From: an uncultured Bacteriovorax sp.
GTDB lineage: Bacteria > Bdellovibrionota > Bacteriovoracia > Bacteriovoracales > Bacteriovoracaceae
DNA: 64,000 nucleotides
Assembly (NCBI GenBank): GCA_946480715.1
Contig: CAMLKK010000015.1
Coordinates: 5,821 to 69,820 of the forward strand
Direction: 5' to 3'
Part shown: in pieces, positions 43,150-52,596 of the stretch
Numbering within the stretch: position 1 is the first letter of the stretch
Layout of the letters: each line of letters begins with the position of its first letter
Notes under the pieces: generated by a model
The model's input: the letters and a program-made list of their open reading frames with translations, nothing else
Database searches by the model: none
Told to the model about the DNA's origin: nothing
Translations under genes and position numbers: made by a program

Positions 43150-43647
43150 ATGTCGATTTTAAACGATCCTTCAATGAAGGAAATTATCATTGATTTTTGT
43201 AACGAAGCAGATGATTTATTTGCGCAGTTAGAATCTTCATTGGAAATTTTAGAAAGTAATCCTCTTGCAACGAAAGAGCTCGAAAAATTTGGTCAAATTA
43301 TTGATCGAATTATGGGAGCTGCTAAATCCATCGGTGCCACAGAGATTGCTACGTTTTGTGAATTGGGAAAAGTTATTGGATATAAATCATCTCAAATTAC
43401 AGACGTTCACCTAATTGAAGTGGTTGTGGCAATCTTATTTGATTCGCTTCATATGTTAAGAAAAATGACTCTTGCCTTGAGGGCCGGAGACGACAAATGC
43501 ATGAACAAATTAAATACGAAAGCTTTCGCTACCCGGCTTAATTGGTTATCGGAAAAGTTCAAAGCAATTGAACGAGCTTCTTGTCAGATTGAGGGTAACC
43601 TCAGTCAACAGTCTATTGACGATTTAATGCAGAGTTTAGGTTTATAA
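43150..43647 (+). CDS. Degenerate Hpt-like protein with CheZ/FliM-like C-terminal peptide
   Basis: This 165-residue protein resembles the four-helix P1/Hpt domain of CheA, but the phosphorylated His is replaced by Asp52 in IDRIMGAAKSIG, so phosphotransfer seems lost. The last residues, SQQSIDDLMQSLGL, closely resemble the CheY-binding C-terminus of CheZ (ending DDLLDSLGF) and the N-terminal peptide of FliM. I infer a CheY-binding adaptor. It lies six bases after cheY and twelve before cheX. Confidence 0.68.
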   Translation: MSILNDPSMKEIIIDFCNEADDLFAQLESSLEILESNPLATKELEKFGQIIDRIMGAAKSIGATEIATFCELGKVIGYKSSQITDVHLIEVVVAILFDSLHMLRKMTLALRAGDDKCMNKLNTKAFATRLNWLSEKFKAIERASCQIEGNLSQQSIDDLMQSLGL

Positions 43648-43658
43648 TTGGAGATAAA

Positions 43659-44171
43659 ATGGCCGGGGATAACACTTTTATAGAATTTTCAAAACCATTT
43701 GTAGAAGCTGCAAAAAATGTTTTCAGCACAATGGTTTTTTGCAATATCGAGCCTCAGAAACCTTCTATTAAGACAGACGCACTTTCCAAAGGTGATGTGA
43801 CTGCTGTTTTAGGTCTCAATGGAGAACTGGAAAAAAACGGCAAATCGACTCCTTATAAAGCAATGCTCGTTATCTCATTTCCCTATGAAACATATTTCAA
43901 AGTTGCATCTGCAATGTTGGGCGAACAATACACTTCTTACCATCAAGACATCCGCGATTTAGGTGGTGAGATTGTTAACATGATTATGGGTAATGCTAAG
44001 AGAGATTTAAAAACTCTTGGATTCACTTCTAACATGGCCATCCCTTCGATGATCGAAGGAAAAGACCATAGCATCCGTTACCCAGCTAATACAACTGTGA
44101 TATTGATTCCGTTTGAAACAAACCACGGAAAAATGTATATGGAATTGTGTTATTCACTGACTGAAAGTTAG
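43659..44171 (+). CDS. cheX: CheX-like CheY phosphatase
   Basis: This 170-residue protein fits the CheC/CheX/FliY family. The catalytic ExxN is seen as Glu104 and Asn107 in GEIVNMIMGNAK. In CheX this motif helps water attack phospho-CheY. The GGAG ribosome site and position just after cheY support the call. Its stop overlaps the convergent phosphoesterase gene by four bases. Confidence 0.85.
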   Translation: MAGDNTFIEFSKPFVEAAKNVFSTMVFCNIEPQKPSIKTDALSKGDVTAVLGLNGELEKNGKSTPYKAMLVISFPYETYFKVASAMLGEQYTSYHQDIRDLGGEIVNMIMGNAKRDLKTLGFTSNMAIPSMIEGKDHSIRYPANTTVILIPFETNHGKMYMELCYSLTES

Positions 44172-45331
44172 TATCTAAATTCCTTAAACGGCAGATCACT
44201 TTTCCCGCGCCATTCATTAAGTGAAATTTCCAGGTGGTCGAATTGATCGACTTCCTGGGAACTGAATTCATTTTTTTCAAGTACATCGACTTTTGCAAAA
44301 GTCAGACGAGCGCCATAGAAGTTTTTTCCAAAATCCAGGTTATACATTTTAGTCCACGTCCCAGTATTAATGAAAACTGAACCATCATCATATTCACGAA
44401 AGATAGGATCATGAGTATGTCCAACGATAAGGGCCTTCACATCGGGATTATTCGTTACATATTCTTCCGTAAGCGTTTCATAGTTTTGAAAAAGTTGTAT
44501 TTCACTTTGAACGTGTTCAAAAACTTCAGAGAGCTTCTTTTTTTGTTTGAAAATTTCAACAAATCTCACCATCAAAAAATAATAGAAATTCGCAAATGCA
44601 AATCTGAGCGTGTAGAGAGAATCGTAAATAATACCATTGATGATGAACTTATTAACAGGCCTTACTGCATTGATATAATCTCTTCCCTCTTTAAATTTAT
44701 TAATAACTCTCGTGACGTAGTAAGATCCCCATGGTGGAATAAAATATTTTTTACCTTCCAGTGAAGTGACTATGGATTTTTCCATACTGTAGTGGTGGGC
44801 CACTTCATACTCATGGCCGTGTTTAAGAACGATTCCCGGCTCAGGAATGTAAACGTCATCAGCATTAAGCAAAATTTTGAATTTAAAACGGTCTTCTTCA
44901 GGGAATAACTGCATGATGTACGCACGAAGCGAATCAAAAATAAGTTCAGCATCATGATTGCCAAGAATATAAACTAAGCGGTTCTGAGGAAATGAAAGAA
45001 AATCTTTAAGCGCCTCAAAAACATCTGAATGTGCATTGATGATTATTTTTAGTTTTTCCATAGCGGCCTCTTCGCTCCAGAACTCATCATCAAAATATTC
45101 AACGAATGGAACGGCAAGAAGATCGAGAAAATCGCCGTTAATAATCAGCTCAACTTCGCGTTCAGCATAATGACCGCTTGAATGATAATGGATAAACTCA
45201 ATGAGTTCTTTATCATAGTGAAAATCTTCTAGAAAATTCTTACGTTTATTAACGTTGAGCCCGGCCCCTAAATGGAGATCCGATACAACTAGAATGGTTT
45301 TGGTAACCTTATTTTTTTGCAGGAATTTCAT
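44168..45331 (-). CDS. Metallophosphoesterase
   Basis: This 387-residue calcineurin-like phosphoesterase has the metal-site motifs in order: SDLHLG, NGDFLD, LGNHDAE and GHTHDP. A helical insertion of about 100 residues lies between GNHD and GHTH. Substrates could be nucleotides, lipids or phosphoproteins. I place the start at ATG 45331; a TTG at 45346 is possible but weaker. It is preceded by a small exported-protein gene with a 23-base overlap. Confidence 0.86.
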   Translation of the reverse strand: MKFLQKNKVTKTILVVSDLHLGAGLNVNKRKNFLEDFHYDKELIEFIHYHSSGHYAEREVELIINGDFLDLLAVPFVEYFDDEFWSEEAAMEKLKIIINAHSDVFEALKDFLSFPQNRLVYILGNHDAELIFDSLRAYIMQLFPEEDRFKFKILLNADDVYIPEPGIVLKHGHEYEVAHHYSMEKSIVTSLEGKKYFIPPWGSYYVTRVINKFKEGRDYINAVRPVNKFIINGIIYDSLYTLRFAFANFYYFLMVRFVEIFKQKKKLSEVFEHVQSEIQLFQNYETLTEEYVTNNPDVKALIVGHTHDPIFREYDDGSVFINTGTWTKMYNLDFGKNFYGARLTFAKVDVLEKNEFSSQEVDQFDHLEISLNEWRGKSDLPFKEFRY

Positions 45332-45683
45332 AGTTTTTATTTCCAATGATCAATTCTACTTCTTGAAAGGCCGGAGAGAGTGGAACGAAATGGAGAATGT
45401 CCCCTTTTTTGAGTTTCACTGTTAATTTTTGATATTTTTCTGGATCAACAGAAACAAATTGAACACTTTTTTGGTTATTAACAAGAAGTTTCCCCACCAA
45501 CCGCACAAGAGTTTTGTTTTCGATGATGACTTCCATATCCCCTTTATACTTTGCTGGAGAAACGACTTTAAACCGATCATCAAATGCAGAAACGAGAAAT
45601 CCATCAAGGGATTCGATAGCGAAGGCCGGTTGAATCAAACTAAGAAACAGGCAAATTTTGAATAATATTTTCATTGCTTTCAT
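45309..45683 (-). CDS. Small secreted protein of unknown function
   Basis: This 124-residue protein has a signal peptide ending near PAFA (residue 22) and a mostly beta-like body with many Lys and Val. No enzyme motif. Its 3' end overlaps the phosphoesterase gene by 23 bases, indicating translational coupling. The ATG at 45683 is followed three codons later by another ATG that could also serve. Confidence 0.62.
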   Translation of the reverse strand: MKAMKILFKICLFLSLIQPAFAIESLDGFLVSAFDDRFKVVSPAKYKGDMEVIIENKTLVRLVGKLLVNNQKSVQFVSVDPEKYQKLTVKLKKGDILHFVPLSPAFQEVELIIGNKNYEIPAKK

Positions 45684-45767
45684 TTTATCAGGTTTTAGAA
45701 AAACGCGTAGATGGAAGGACTATCCTGAGCATTAATGTCAACATTTTAAAAATCCGATAAGCCTGAT

Positions 45768-46280
45768 ATGTTTGGACTCATAAAAAAACGCGATCAGAAG
45801 ATTTCTAAAGAGATGTTTAAAAAGAACTTTTTAAATCATCCCAATCATCAATGGATCAATGAAGATAAAATGATTAAAAGGAGTTTTGAGATTTTAATCG
45901 ATTCGCTTCAAGATCAGCATATTCAATTTTTTCATAAACATGAAACTTATTTTATTCCATGCCAGGCCCATCTCAGCTGTGCCATTGGCAAAACAGGCAA
46001 CAATCATTTAATTCTCGTCTTTCCAGAACTCATACAGCTTTTAAAATCTGGAAGCGCGTTTCATGGAATTGCTATACTAGCGCATGAATTAGGTCATGTC
46101 TTTCATCAGCACACTGAATTTAAAGTTGAAACATTAACGGCGCAAATTGAAGCTGACAAATTTGCCTTTGATTTGGGCTTTGGTGAGGAGCTTGAAGAAG
46201 TTCTTATGGATCATGTCCACTCTATTGATTGCAGAGTCAGAATTTCCAGACTTACAACCTATCTTCTGACGAAAAAATAA
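45768..46280 (+). CDS. Small M48-like metalloprotease
   Basis: This 170-residue protein carries HELGH (His106, Glu107, His110) and a later EADKFA with Glu128, the gluzincin/M48 pattern with Glu as third zinc ligand. No signal peptide or membrane segment is seen, unlike typical M48 proteins. It starts the plus-strand polysaccharide run; the next gene's ATG overlaps its stop (TAATG). Confidence 0.72.
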   Translation: MFGLIKKRDQKISKEMFKKNFLNHPNHQWINEDKMIKRSFEILIDSLQDQHIQFFHKHETYFIPCQAHLSCAIGKTGNNHLILVFPELIQLLKSGSAFHGIAILAHELGHVFHQHTEFKVETLTAQIEADKFAFDLGFGEELEEVLMDHVHSIDCRVRISRLTTYLLTKK

Positions 46281-47443
46281 TGAAAAAAATTATCTTTGTC
46301 TCCGGCATTCAGATCTTTCCTCCCGAATCTGGCGGACAACTTAGAAGCGCTAATTTATGTCTGGCCTTGGTTAAACTCGGTTATAAAGTTGAAATTTATT
46401 CTTTGACTGGCAGAAAGAGCGAATATCTCGCATTTAAAAGCAGTGACGAAAATAAAATTTCAGAAAACCTTATAGAGTATGTGAATCGTAATCCCCTCTG
46501 GGGTGCCGTCCAGTACGCGTTCTACAAATTAGGACTGCCTCCACTATGGTTAACGTGGCTGACGAAAATTTATTGCCCGAAAATTTTAAAATACAAATTA
46601 AATGAAGCAAGCTCAATGGTGCTCGACTTTCCATTTCTCTACCCGCTGGGCAGACTGATTAATCATCAATTAATCGTTAACACTCACAATGCTGAATTTG
46701 AGCTTTATTCCGAAAGTCCATTCTTAAAAAGCGTTGTAAAAAAAATTGAGCAAGCAGCTTTCAAAAAGGCCAAACGAGTTCTTTTCTGTAATGAATCTGA
46801 TTTCCAAAAATTTGATGATGTTTCAGGTGATTTAAAGTCCAAAGTTGCGATTGTCCCCAACGGGATTCACCTTGATAAATTCAGGTTTGATCCACAAGAT
46901 CGATTAAGAATTAGGTCCAGTTACAAAATTGCTGATGATGAAACCGTTTTTCTTTTCACTGGAAGCAAATATATTCCTAACGTCAAGGCCTTTAACCAAC
47001 TCACAGAATGGGCGCAGAGAAATGCAGATCACCTTGTGAGAGAAAAAATCGTACTTTTGATTGCCGGAACTGTTTCCGAGAATTTTGTCAATTTACCACA
47101 TCTCATAGTAGTCGGTAGAGTTCCAGAAATGCTGCCGTACTTCTGGGGAGCTGATTTTGGTCTCAATGCTATAACAGAAGGTTCTGGAACAAATGTGAAA
47201 ATGATCGAATATCTTGCTGCCAAACTTCCCATCGTTACCACTTCATTTGGCGCCAGAGGAACTATTTTGGTCAACAATAAAACAGCACTGTTTTATGACG
47301 AACAAAACTTGCTTAGCGTGCTCATTAACGCCGCCTCGATGAATAAAGAGCGAAGAGCTGAAATGGCCTTAGAGGCCTTACGGGACAATGAAGCTATCGT
47401 AGATATGTCCAAGGCGATTAAAAACCTCGCCATTGAATGGTAA
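46280..47443 (+). CDS. Glycosyltransferase family 4-like
   Basis: This 387-residue GT-B enzyme starts at ATG 46280; an upstream start would overlap the protease gene by 52 bases. An N-terminal Rossmann half with PPESGGQLRS and a C-terminal half with GSGTNVKMIEYLAAKLP (nucleotide-sugar site) are seen. It likely adds a sugar to the lipid-linked repeat unit in the cytoplasm. The next gene is the Wzz-like protein. Confidence 0.85.
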   Translation: MKKIIFVSGIQIFPPESGGQLRSANLCLALVKLGYKVEIYSLTGRKSEYLAFKSSDENKISENLIEYVNRNPLWGAVQYAFYKLGLPPLWLTWLTKIYCPKILKYKLNEASSMVLDFPFLYPLGRLINHQLIVNTHNAEFELYSESPFLKSVVKKIEQAAFKKAKRVLFCNESDFQKFDDVSGDLKSKVAIVPNGIHLDKFRFDPQDRLRIRSSYKIADDETVFLFTGSKYIPNVKAFNQLTEWAQRNADHLVREKIVLLIAGTVSENFVNLPHLIVVGRVPEMLPYFWGADFGLNAITEGSGTNVKMIEYLAAKLPIVTTSFGARGTILVNNKTALFYDEQNLLSVLINAASMNKERRAEMALEALRDNEAIVDMSKAIKNLAIEW

Positions 47444-47495
47444 TTTCAAATATTTAAATTATAATTAATTTTATTCAACCCAATCGAGATCAATT

Positions 47496-48233
47496 ATGAC
47501 GAAACTCTCTTCAAAAACTATTATCGTAAGCAGCACTCTCGTTTTCATTTTGGCCGGATTTATTTATTGTTTTTCAGCTTCTAAAGTTTATTCTTCAAAA
47601 AGTCATATTGCTATCTTCCGTTTGAAAATCGAAGATCCGGGATCAAACATGGAAGAATCACGCAATCGTTGGATCTGGATTCGCGATGGTTTGAATTTAA
47701 AAAGTGCTCTCTTTACAGAATTTTTATTAGATGACCTTTTAACAAAAAATGCTGAAGCAAAAGCAGTCGCAAGTAAATTTCCCAATAAGAGACTGGCCTA
47801 TGATCATTTCAGCAAAATGATTAATGTTCAGTTTACTGGTGCAGATGAAAATAATTATCTAATTGAAGTTAAAGCACCTACTCCACAAATTGCTCTGGAA
47901 CTTAATTATATGTTATTTAATCGTCTAAAATACCTGGCGGTTGAAGCAGATCAAAAGAAATTTGATGAACTTGTAGCAGAATTACGTACAAAACAACAGG
48001 AACAAAAAGGTGCGAATTTTGAATTCTACGAAGATAAAATCAATAAATTAACATTCGCTCATATTGTTGAACAAAAACAAAAGCAATCAGCGGTTGAAGT
48101 CATTGCTTCTCCTCAATTAAATGAATCTCCAATCTGGCCTAGAAGTAAAATGATCTTAGTGGTCTGCGCATTCATCGGATTCGTATTCGGCCTGGCCTTA
48201 GATTATGTTTTAAGATGCACTAAGAGAGCTTAA
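47496..48233 (+). CDS. Wzz-like polysaccharide chain-length protein
   Basis: This 245-residue protein has membrane segments near both ends (about 9-27 and 218-238) with a periplasmic Lys/Glu-rich helical centre, the polysaccharide co-polymerase layout. A Pro-containing segment (NESPIWPRSK) precedes the second TM, as in Wzz. No tyrosine kinase domain is fused. It overlaps the polymerase gene by one base. Confidence 0.8.
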   Translation: MTKLSSKTIIVSSTLVFILAGFIYCFSASKVYSSKSHIAIFRLKIEDPGSNMEESRNRWIWIRDGLNLKSALFTEFLLDDLLTKNAEAKAVASKFPNKRLAYDHFSKMINVQFTGADENNYLIEVKAPTPQIALELNYMLFNRLKYLAVEADQKKFDELVAELRTKQQEQKGANFEFYEDKINKLTFAHIVEQKQKQSAVEVIASPQLNESPIWPRSKMILVVCAFIGFVFGLALDYVLRCTKRA

Positions 48234-49444
48234 TGGTTTCTTTAACCCAAATACAATCGGTCATTTTTTGTCCATTGTATCCAGTGCTCCTTTATCTGTT
48301 TCTGGCGGTGACAACTCTGCATGTCGAGAGTTCACTGTTAGTTAGTCTTCGAATAGAATCTTTAACACTTTTATGGACATTGTTTGCAACTTGCATTCAT
48401 TTCATAACAAACAAAGATGAACATAAAGGCCCCATGTATTTCACATTAATACTCGGCCTACTCTTCATCACGACGCCCCTACTTAGTTCATTGGCGACTC
48501 AAGATTATTTGAATGTTCTCTTAGATGAAGAGTATCAAACTCTCGTAAAAATGATTCTTTTTATTCCTTGTTTGGTTTTAGTTTTAAAGAAAAAAGAATG
48601 GCGTGAAGTCACTCTGGATTTTCTAGTTCTGGCCTATGGAATATTTGCCATTTATTTTCTTTATCGTTATCTCATACTTCACGAAGTACGTGATTATGAT
48701 TTACGTCCTCAATTGAAAATTCGTCATGGTGATGCAAATTTTTTATGCACATTCTTTTCAATGATGATTCCTCTTTCTTTATTACAATCTTGGAAATCTC
48801 AAGGTCTGAAAAAAATATTGTTTATCGGCACAGCACTCCTATTATCTGTTTGTGTTGTTCTTACTGAATCGAGAATGGGACTAATTGCGACTTCAGTTGG
48901 AATGCTCTATTTTCTTTCCCGGCCAGTATACCGTTATTCAAAAAGAATAATCCCAGTCATTATATTAATATTCGTAGTGGCCCTGGGATTTAGTGGGGAA
49001 AGAATCCTCAAAAGATTTTCAGATATCCAGGATAAATCAAACTCTGATCGCTTTTTATCATGGGAAAATGGCTTCCAAGTTTTTACCGATCAACCTTTCT
49101 TTGGAGCGGGAATTCATAAGGCCCGCGATTCATTTTATCACAACACTGGTTTCCCTCATTTTCAATCTGAAGCAAAAACGCTGGAAGTGCATAATACATT
49201 CCTTAAAACGCTCGCCGAACTTGGACTTATCGGTTTTAGCGTCTTTTGTTTTGTCTTTTTCTGGCCATGGATAAAAACAATTCGTTTGAAATCGGAAGAA
49301 CGATATTTTTATCTATCATCTCTCATCATATTATCATTATCGATATTAACTATTGGTTTAACGTATAAAGATCTTTTCATCCTCCATTTATTTTTGTTGG
49401 GTGCCATTGCTTCTTATAACTACCCAGCAATGGATGAAGTCTAG
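48233..49444 (+). CDS. O-antigen polymerase/ligase (Wzy-like)
   Basis: This 403-residue protein has about ten hydrophobic segments and a periplasmic loop with GIHKARDSFYHNTGFPHFQ, resembling the Wzy_C/O-antigen ligase group (GAGIHKARD, with later LEVHNTFLK). It polymerises repeat units or ligates glycans at the membrane. TAG stop at 49442-49444 overlaps the ribosome site of the next gene. Confidence 0.83.
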   Translation: MVSLTQIQSVIFCPLYPVLLYLFLAVTTLHVESSLLVSLRIESLTLLWTLFATCIHFITNKDEHKGPMYFTLILGLLFITTPLLSSLATQDYLNVLLDEEYQTLVKMILFIPCLVLVLKKKEWREVTLDFLVLAYGIFAIYFLYRYLILHEVRDYDLRPQLKIRHGDANFLCTFFSMMIPLSLLQSWKSQGLKKILFIGTALLLSVCVVLTESRMGLIATSVGMLYFLSRPVYRYSKRIIPVIILIFVVALGFSGERILKRFSDIQDKSNSDRFLSWENGFQVFTDQPFFGAGIHKARDSFYHNTGFPHFQSEAKTLEVHNTFLKTLAELGLIGFSVFCFVFFWPWIKTIRLKSEERYFYLSSLIILSLSILTIGLTYKDLFILHLFLLGAIASYNYPAMDEV

Positions 49445-49455
49445 GAGTTGTTATT
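49443..49455 (+). promoter_or_regulatory. Strong ribosome site followed by probable AUU start codon
   Basis: AGGAG (49443-49447) lies five bases before ATT (49453-49455), in frame with the glycosyltransferase downstream. No ATG, GTG or TTG is available between the preceding in-frame stop at 49435 and GTG 49591, which would cut the first strand of the fold. AUU starts are known for infC and pcnB. Confidence 0.6.
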
Positions 49456-50598
49456 CAAACTTTATTTTTCATCATTTTTTTTCTGATATGCGCGCATTAT
49501 GTATTATTCGGTTTTGTTGTACTCATTCTCTCTAAACTATTCAAGAAGAGTCATAGGATAGAAGATATCACTCCAAGTGTTTCTTTCATCGTGGCCGCAT
49601 ACAACGAAGAGAGAATTATCCGACAAAAGATTGAAAATGATCTCAAGTTGAACTATCCCAAAGATAAATTAGAAATCATCATTGTTTCAGATGGATCTAG
49701 TGACAAAACACCAGATATCGTGAGTGAATATGCAGCTCAAGGAATTAAAGGCATGCACAGTGCTCCCAGACAGGGAAAAACGGCCGCACTCAACAGGGCC
49801 ATTGCCGAAGCTAAAAATGAAATTCTTATTTTTTCTGATGCTAATTCTATGTTTGAAACTGATGCAATCAAAAAACTTGTAAGACATTTTGCTGATCCAA
49901 GCATCGGCGGTGTTTGTGGAAGAAAAAGCGTTCTTCAAAACTCAGATCGTAAAGCTTCAGGTGGTGACAATCTTTACTGGAAGTACGAATCAACTCTAAA
50001 ACAGGCCGAATCAGATTTAGGATCAATTCCAACTGCAGACGGTGAAATCTTTGCGATGAGAAAAGAATTATACCACCCAGTGGATGCAAAAATTATCAAC
50101 GATGATATGGCGATCACTTTCGATATCCTTGCTCAAAAAAAGAGAGTTATCTATGATAAATCTGCCGTTACGGTTGAAGAAGCTTCTATTTCTCTGAAAG
50201 ATGATTTCAATGTTAAGTCGAGAATGGTTTATGGTGGATTTCAAATCATGGCCCTTTATAAAAACGAATTGAATCCCTTCACCAGTTTTTTTGGAATGCA
50301 GTTTTTCTTTCATAAGACACTCCGATATCTAATGTGGTTATTGTTGATTCTTATTTTTACAACCAACCTCTTCTGTCTAAACAGTCATCCGTTTTACAAC
50401 ATCTTTTTTACGCTACAAGTGCTGTTTTATCTATTTGCATTGATCGGATGGGCGATGGATAAAGCAAATATCAAAAAAATTATTCTCTTTTATCTTCCCT
50501 ACTATTACTGCAACGTAAATCTTGCGGCATTCAAAGGTTTTACTTTCTATCTTAAGCAAAGATCAAACGTGGATGTTTGGAAAAAGGCAACAAGGTAG
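49453..50598 (+). CDS. Glycosyltransferase family 2 with membrane segments
   Basis: This protein is 381 residues if it starts at ATT 49453. An N-terminal TM helix (about 3-25) precedes the GT-A domain: SVSFIVAAYNEE, SDGSSD, FSDAN (Asp-X-Asn in place of DXD), NDDMAI and KSRMVYGG. Three or more C-terminal TM helices follow. A start at GTG 49591 would lose the first beta strand and the TM helix, so I reject it. It likely transfers a sugar at the cytoplasmic membrane face. Confidence 0.8.
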   Translation: MQTLFFIIFFLICAHYVLFGFVVLILSKLFKKSHRIEDITPSVSFIVAAYNEERIIRQKIENDLKLNYPKDKLEIIIVSDGSSDKTPDIVSEYAAQGIKGMHSAPRQGKTAALNRAIAEAKNEILIFSDANSMFETDAIKKLVRHFADPSIGGVCGRKSVLQNSDRKASGGDNLYWKYESTLKQAESDLGSIPTADGEIFAMRKELYHPVDAKIINDDMAITFDILAQKKRVIYDKSAVTVEEASISLKDDFNVKSRMVYGGFQIMALYKNELNPFTSFFGMQFFFHKTLRYLMWLLLILIFTTNLFCLNSHPFYNIFFTLQVLFYLFALIGWAMDKANIKKIILFYLPYYYCNVNLAAFKGFTFYLKQRSNVDVWKKATR

Positions 50599-50600
50599 AT

Positions 50601-51746
50601 ATGGATTACGACCTAATCAAGAATGAAAATTTCATTGTTTTTGGTGAAGACTTCGCAAGACACCCACATGCTCTCGAACATCTCCTGCGTCCGTTGTTTA
50701 ACGATAATAAATTTATTTGGGTGGAAACTATTGGTCTCCGTTCTCCTAAGCTAAACTTTTATGACTTAAAAAGAATTGGCGGGAAAATTAAGCAGTGGTT
50801 CTTTAAACCGAAAGAAGAATCAATTGTTGTTCCATCGAATGTAATCATAGTCTCGCCTTTCATGCTTCCTTTCACCCAATATTCGTTAGTGAGAAAATTT
50901 AATCAGTTCCAGGTTCAAAGAAAAGTTAATGAGGCCATAAGAACAAACAACATTACAAAATTAATCAGCATCGCATCCGTTCTTAATGCTTGCGATTTTG
51001 TAGGTCTCTTTGACGAAAAACTAAAAGTTTACTTTTGCGTAGATGAGTTTTCACTATGGCCGGGCCTAGATATGCAGCTTGTTTCTGGCTTCGAAAAAAA
51101 GCTTATAGCTGCTTCCGATCTCATCATTGTAACATCTGAACCACTTTCACATACAAAGGGAAACAAGCCGCCAATCATCACTCATGGTGTTGAATTTGAA
51201 CATTTCAACATAGGTCAGAAGTCCAAAAAATCGAATCCATATAAGATTTGTTATTTTGGTTTGTTCGATGAAAGAAGCAATCAGGATTTGATCTTGAAAC
51301 TAGCAAATGAAATCCAGGAAGCTGAAATCCATATAATAGGAAATGTTGTTTGTTCAGTGAAAGGACTGAAGGAGAAAAATAATATTAAGTTTCACGGTCC
51401 TGTCGCCTATTCCCAGCTTCCCGATGCCATAAGAGAAATGGATCTCTTCATACTCCCTTATCAAAAAAATGAACTGACTCATTTTATAAATCCGCTTAAG
51501 TTGAAAGAATATCTATCCACTGGAAGACCTGTCGTTGCAACTGATTTACCAGAAGTCGTAAAACTAAAAGACTATCTATTTGTGAGAAGTGATTATGATG
51601 ATTGGGTGGCCACTATTAAATCCATCATGAATGGTCATCTCGTTCATGATTATCATAAGACTCTAGATTATGTGAAAAAAAATGAAACATGGAAAGCTAA
51701 GGCCCGAACATTATCAGAGCTTATGAAACAACACTTAGCTCGCTAA
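50601..51746 (+). CDS. Glycosyltransferase (GT4-like)
   Basis: This 381-residue GT-B-type enzyme has a C-terminal donor site with FHGPVAYSQLPDAIREMDL and NPLKLKEYLSTGRPVVAT. The N-terminal half is less conserved. I choose ATG 50601 with AAGG upstream; TTG at 50577 would lie within the previous gene. It starts three bases after the GT2 stop. Its 3' end overlaps the convergent deacetylase gene by 26 bases. Confidence 0.8.
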   Translation: MDYDLIKNENFIVFGEDFARHPHALEHLLRPLFNDNKFIWVETIGLRSPKLNFYDLKRIGGKIKQWFFKPKEESIVVPSNVIIVSPFMLPFTQYSLVRKFNQFQVQRKVNEAIRTNNITKLISIASVLNACDFVGLFDEKLKVYFCVDEFSLWPGLDMQLVSGFEKKLIAASDLIIVTSEPLSHTKGNKPPIITHGVEFEHFNIGQKSKKSNPYKICYFGLFDERSNQDLILKLANEIQEAEIHIIGNVVCSVKGLKEKNNIKFHGPVAYSQLPDAIREMDLFILPYQKNELTHFINPLKLKEYLSTGRPVVATDLPEVVKLKDYLFVRSDYDDWVATIKSIMNGHLVHDYHKTLDYVKKNETWKAKARTLSELMKQHLAR

Positions 51747-52596
51747 TGGCAAATGTCCCTTTCCTCTGAGTTTCAATAAGCTCTTCAATCGTCATAAATT
51801 CAAAATCGTTAAGTAATTTAATGAACTTTTCACGATTCGAATTAAGTCCAACATAATGACGGAATTTTTTGAACTTACTTAATTCCACGCGAGGCTGATC
51901 AACATCAAATTCCCACGGATGAAAATACATAACGAGTGGATCTTTGCGGAGAGATTGTTTTAATGAAGTTTTGATAATCGAATAAGGAAGTAATCTAAAG
52001 TAGCCGCCCCCATTAGCAGGAATATTTAACCCAAAAAATTTCCCCTTACACATCGGAACTTCCAAAATTCCATTAACGTCAGTAAGAGTCGTTGGAAAAT
52101 CTTTAATTCCATAATCTGGGTGAGTAATTTTAGAAAAAATACTGCTATCGTATTCAATTCCGTTTCGTTTTAAAATATCAAGCGCCCAATAAGTATCAGT
52201 TGTTATCGAAAAGCTCGGCGCACGGAAACCTTTAATCTTTTTCCCAGTGATTCCAGTAAGTACATCAAGCGATTTTTTTAGATCGATTTCAAACGTCTCA
52301 GGAGTCAGAAGATCAATTGGCGTATGAGAATAACCATGACTTGCGATAACATGACCATCATTCATAATTTGCGTTACAAGTTCCGGACATCTTTCAGCAA
52401 CCCATCCAAGAATAAAAAAAGTAGCTTTAATATTGCGATTACGAAGTTCATCCAGGATAAATTTCATCCCAACATCAACACGTAACTCCTGCTCATCCCA
52501 TGTCGAAAAATCAAAATGCTCGCGCATATTTCGCACTGTAAACCAGTCTTCCACATCAAAACTGAGAGCAATTTTATTGGTTGTATAAGCTGACAT
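51721..52596 (-). CDS. Polysaccharide deacetylase (XrtA-associated type)
   Basis: This 291-residue NodB-type deacetylase has FDVEDW near the start and HGYSH as metal site, followed by FRAPSFS. The C-terminal DUF3473-like part includes YFHPWEFD and GLNSNREKF, as in deacetylases of exosortase (XrtA/PEP-CTERM) loci. No exosortase is present here. It removes acetyl groups from a cell-surface glycan. It overlaps the upstream GT4 gene by 23 bases. Confidence 0.87.
   Translation of the reverse strand: MSAYTTNKIALSFDVEDWFTVRNMREHFDFSTWDEQELRVDVGMKFILDELRNRNIKATFFILGWVAERCPELVTQIMNDGHVIASHGYSHTPIDLLTPETFEIDLKKSLDVLTGITGKKIKGFRAPSFSITTDTYWALDILKRNGIEYDSSIFSKITHPDYGIKDFPTTLTDVNGILEVPMCKGKFFGLNIPANGGGYFRLLPYSIIKTSLKQSLRKDPLVMYFHPWEFDVDQPRVELSKFKKFRHYVGLNSNREKFIKLLNDFEFMTIEELIETQRKGTFAISELSVVS

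Noticed and set aside
49591..50598. Glycosyltransferase start at GTG 49591.
   Set aside because: It would delete the first beta strand and N-terminal TM helix; the open frame and ribosome site extend upstream to ATT 49453.
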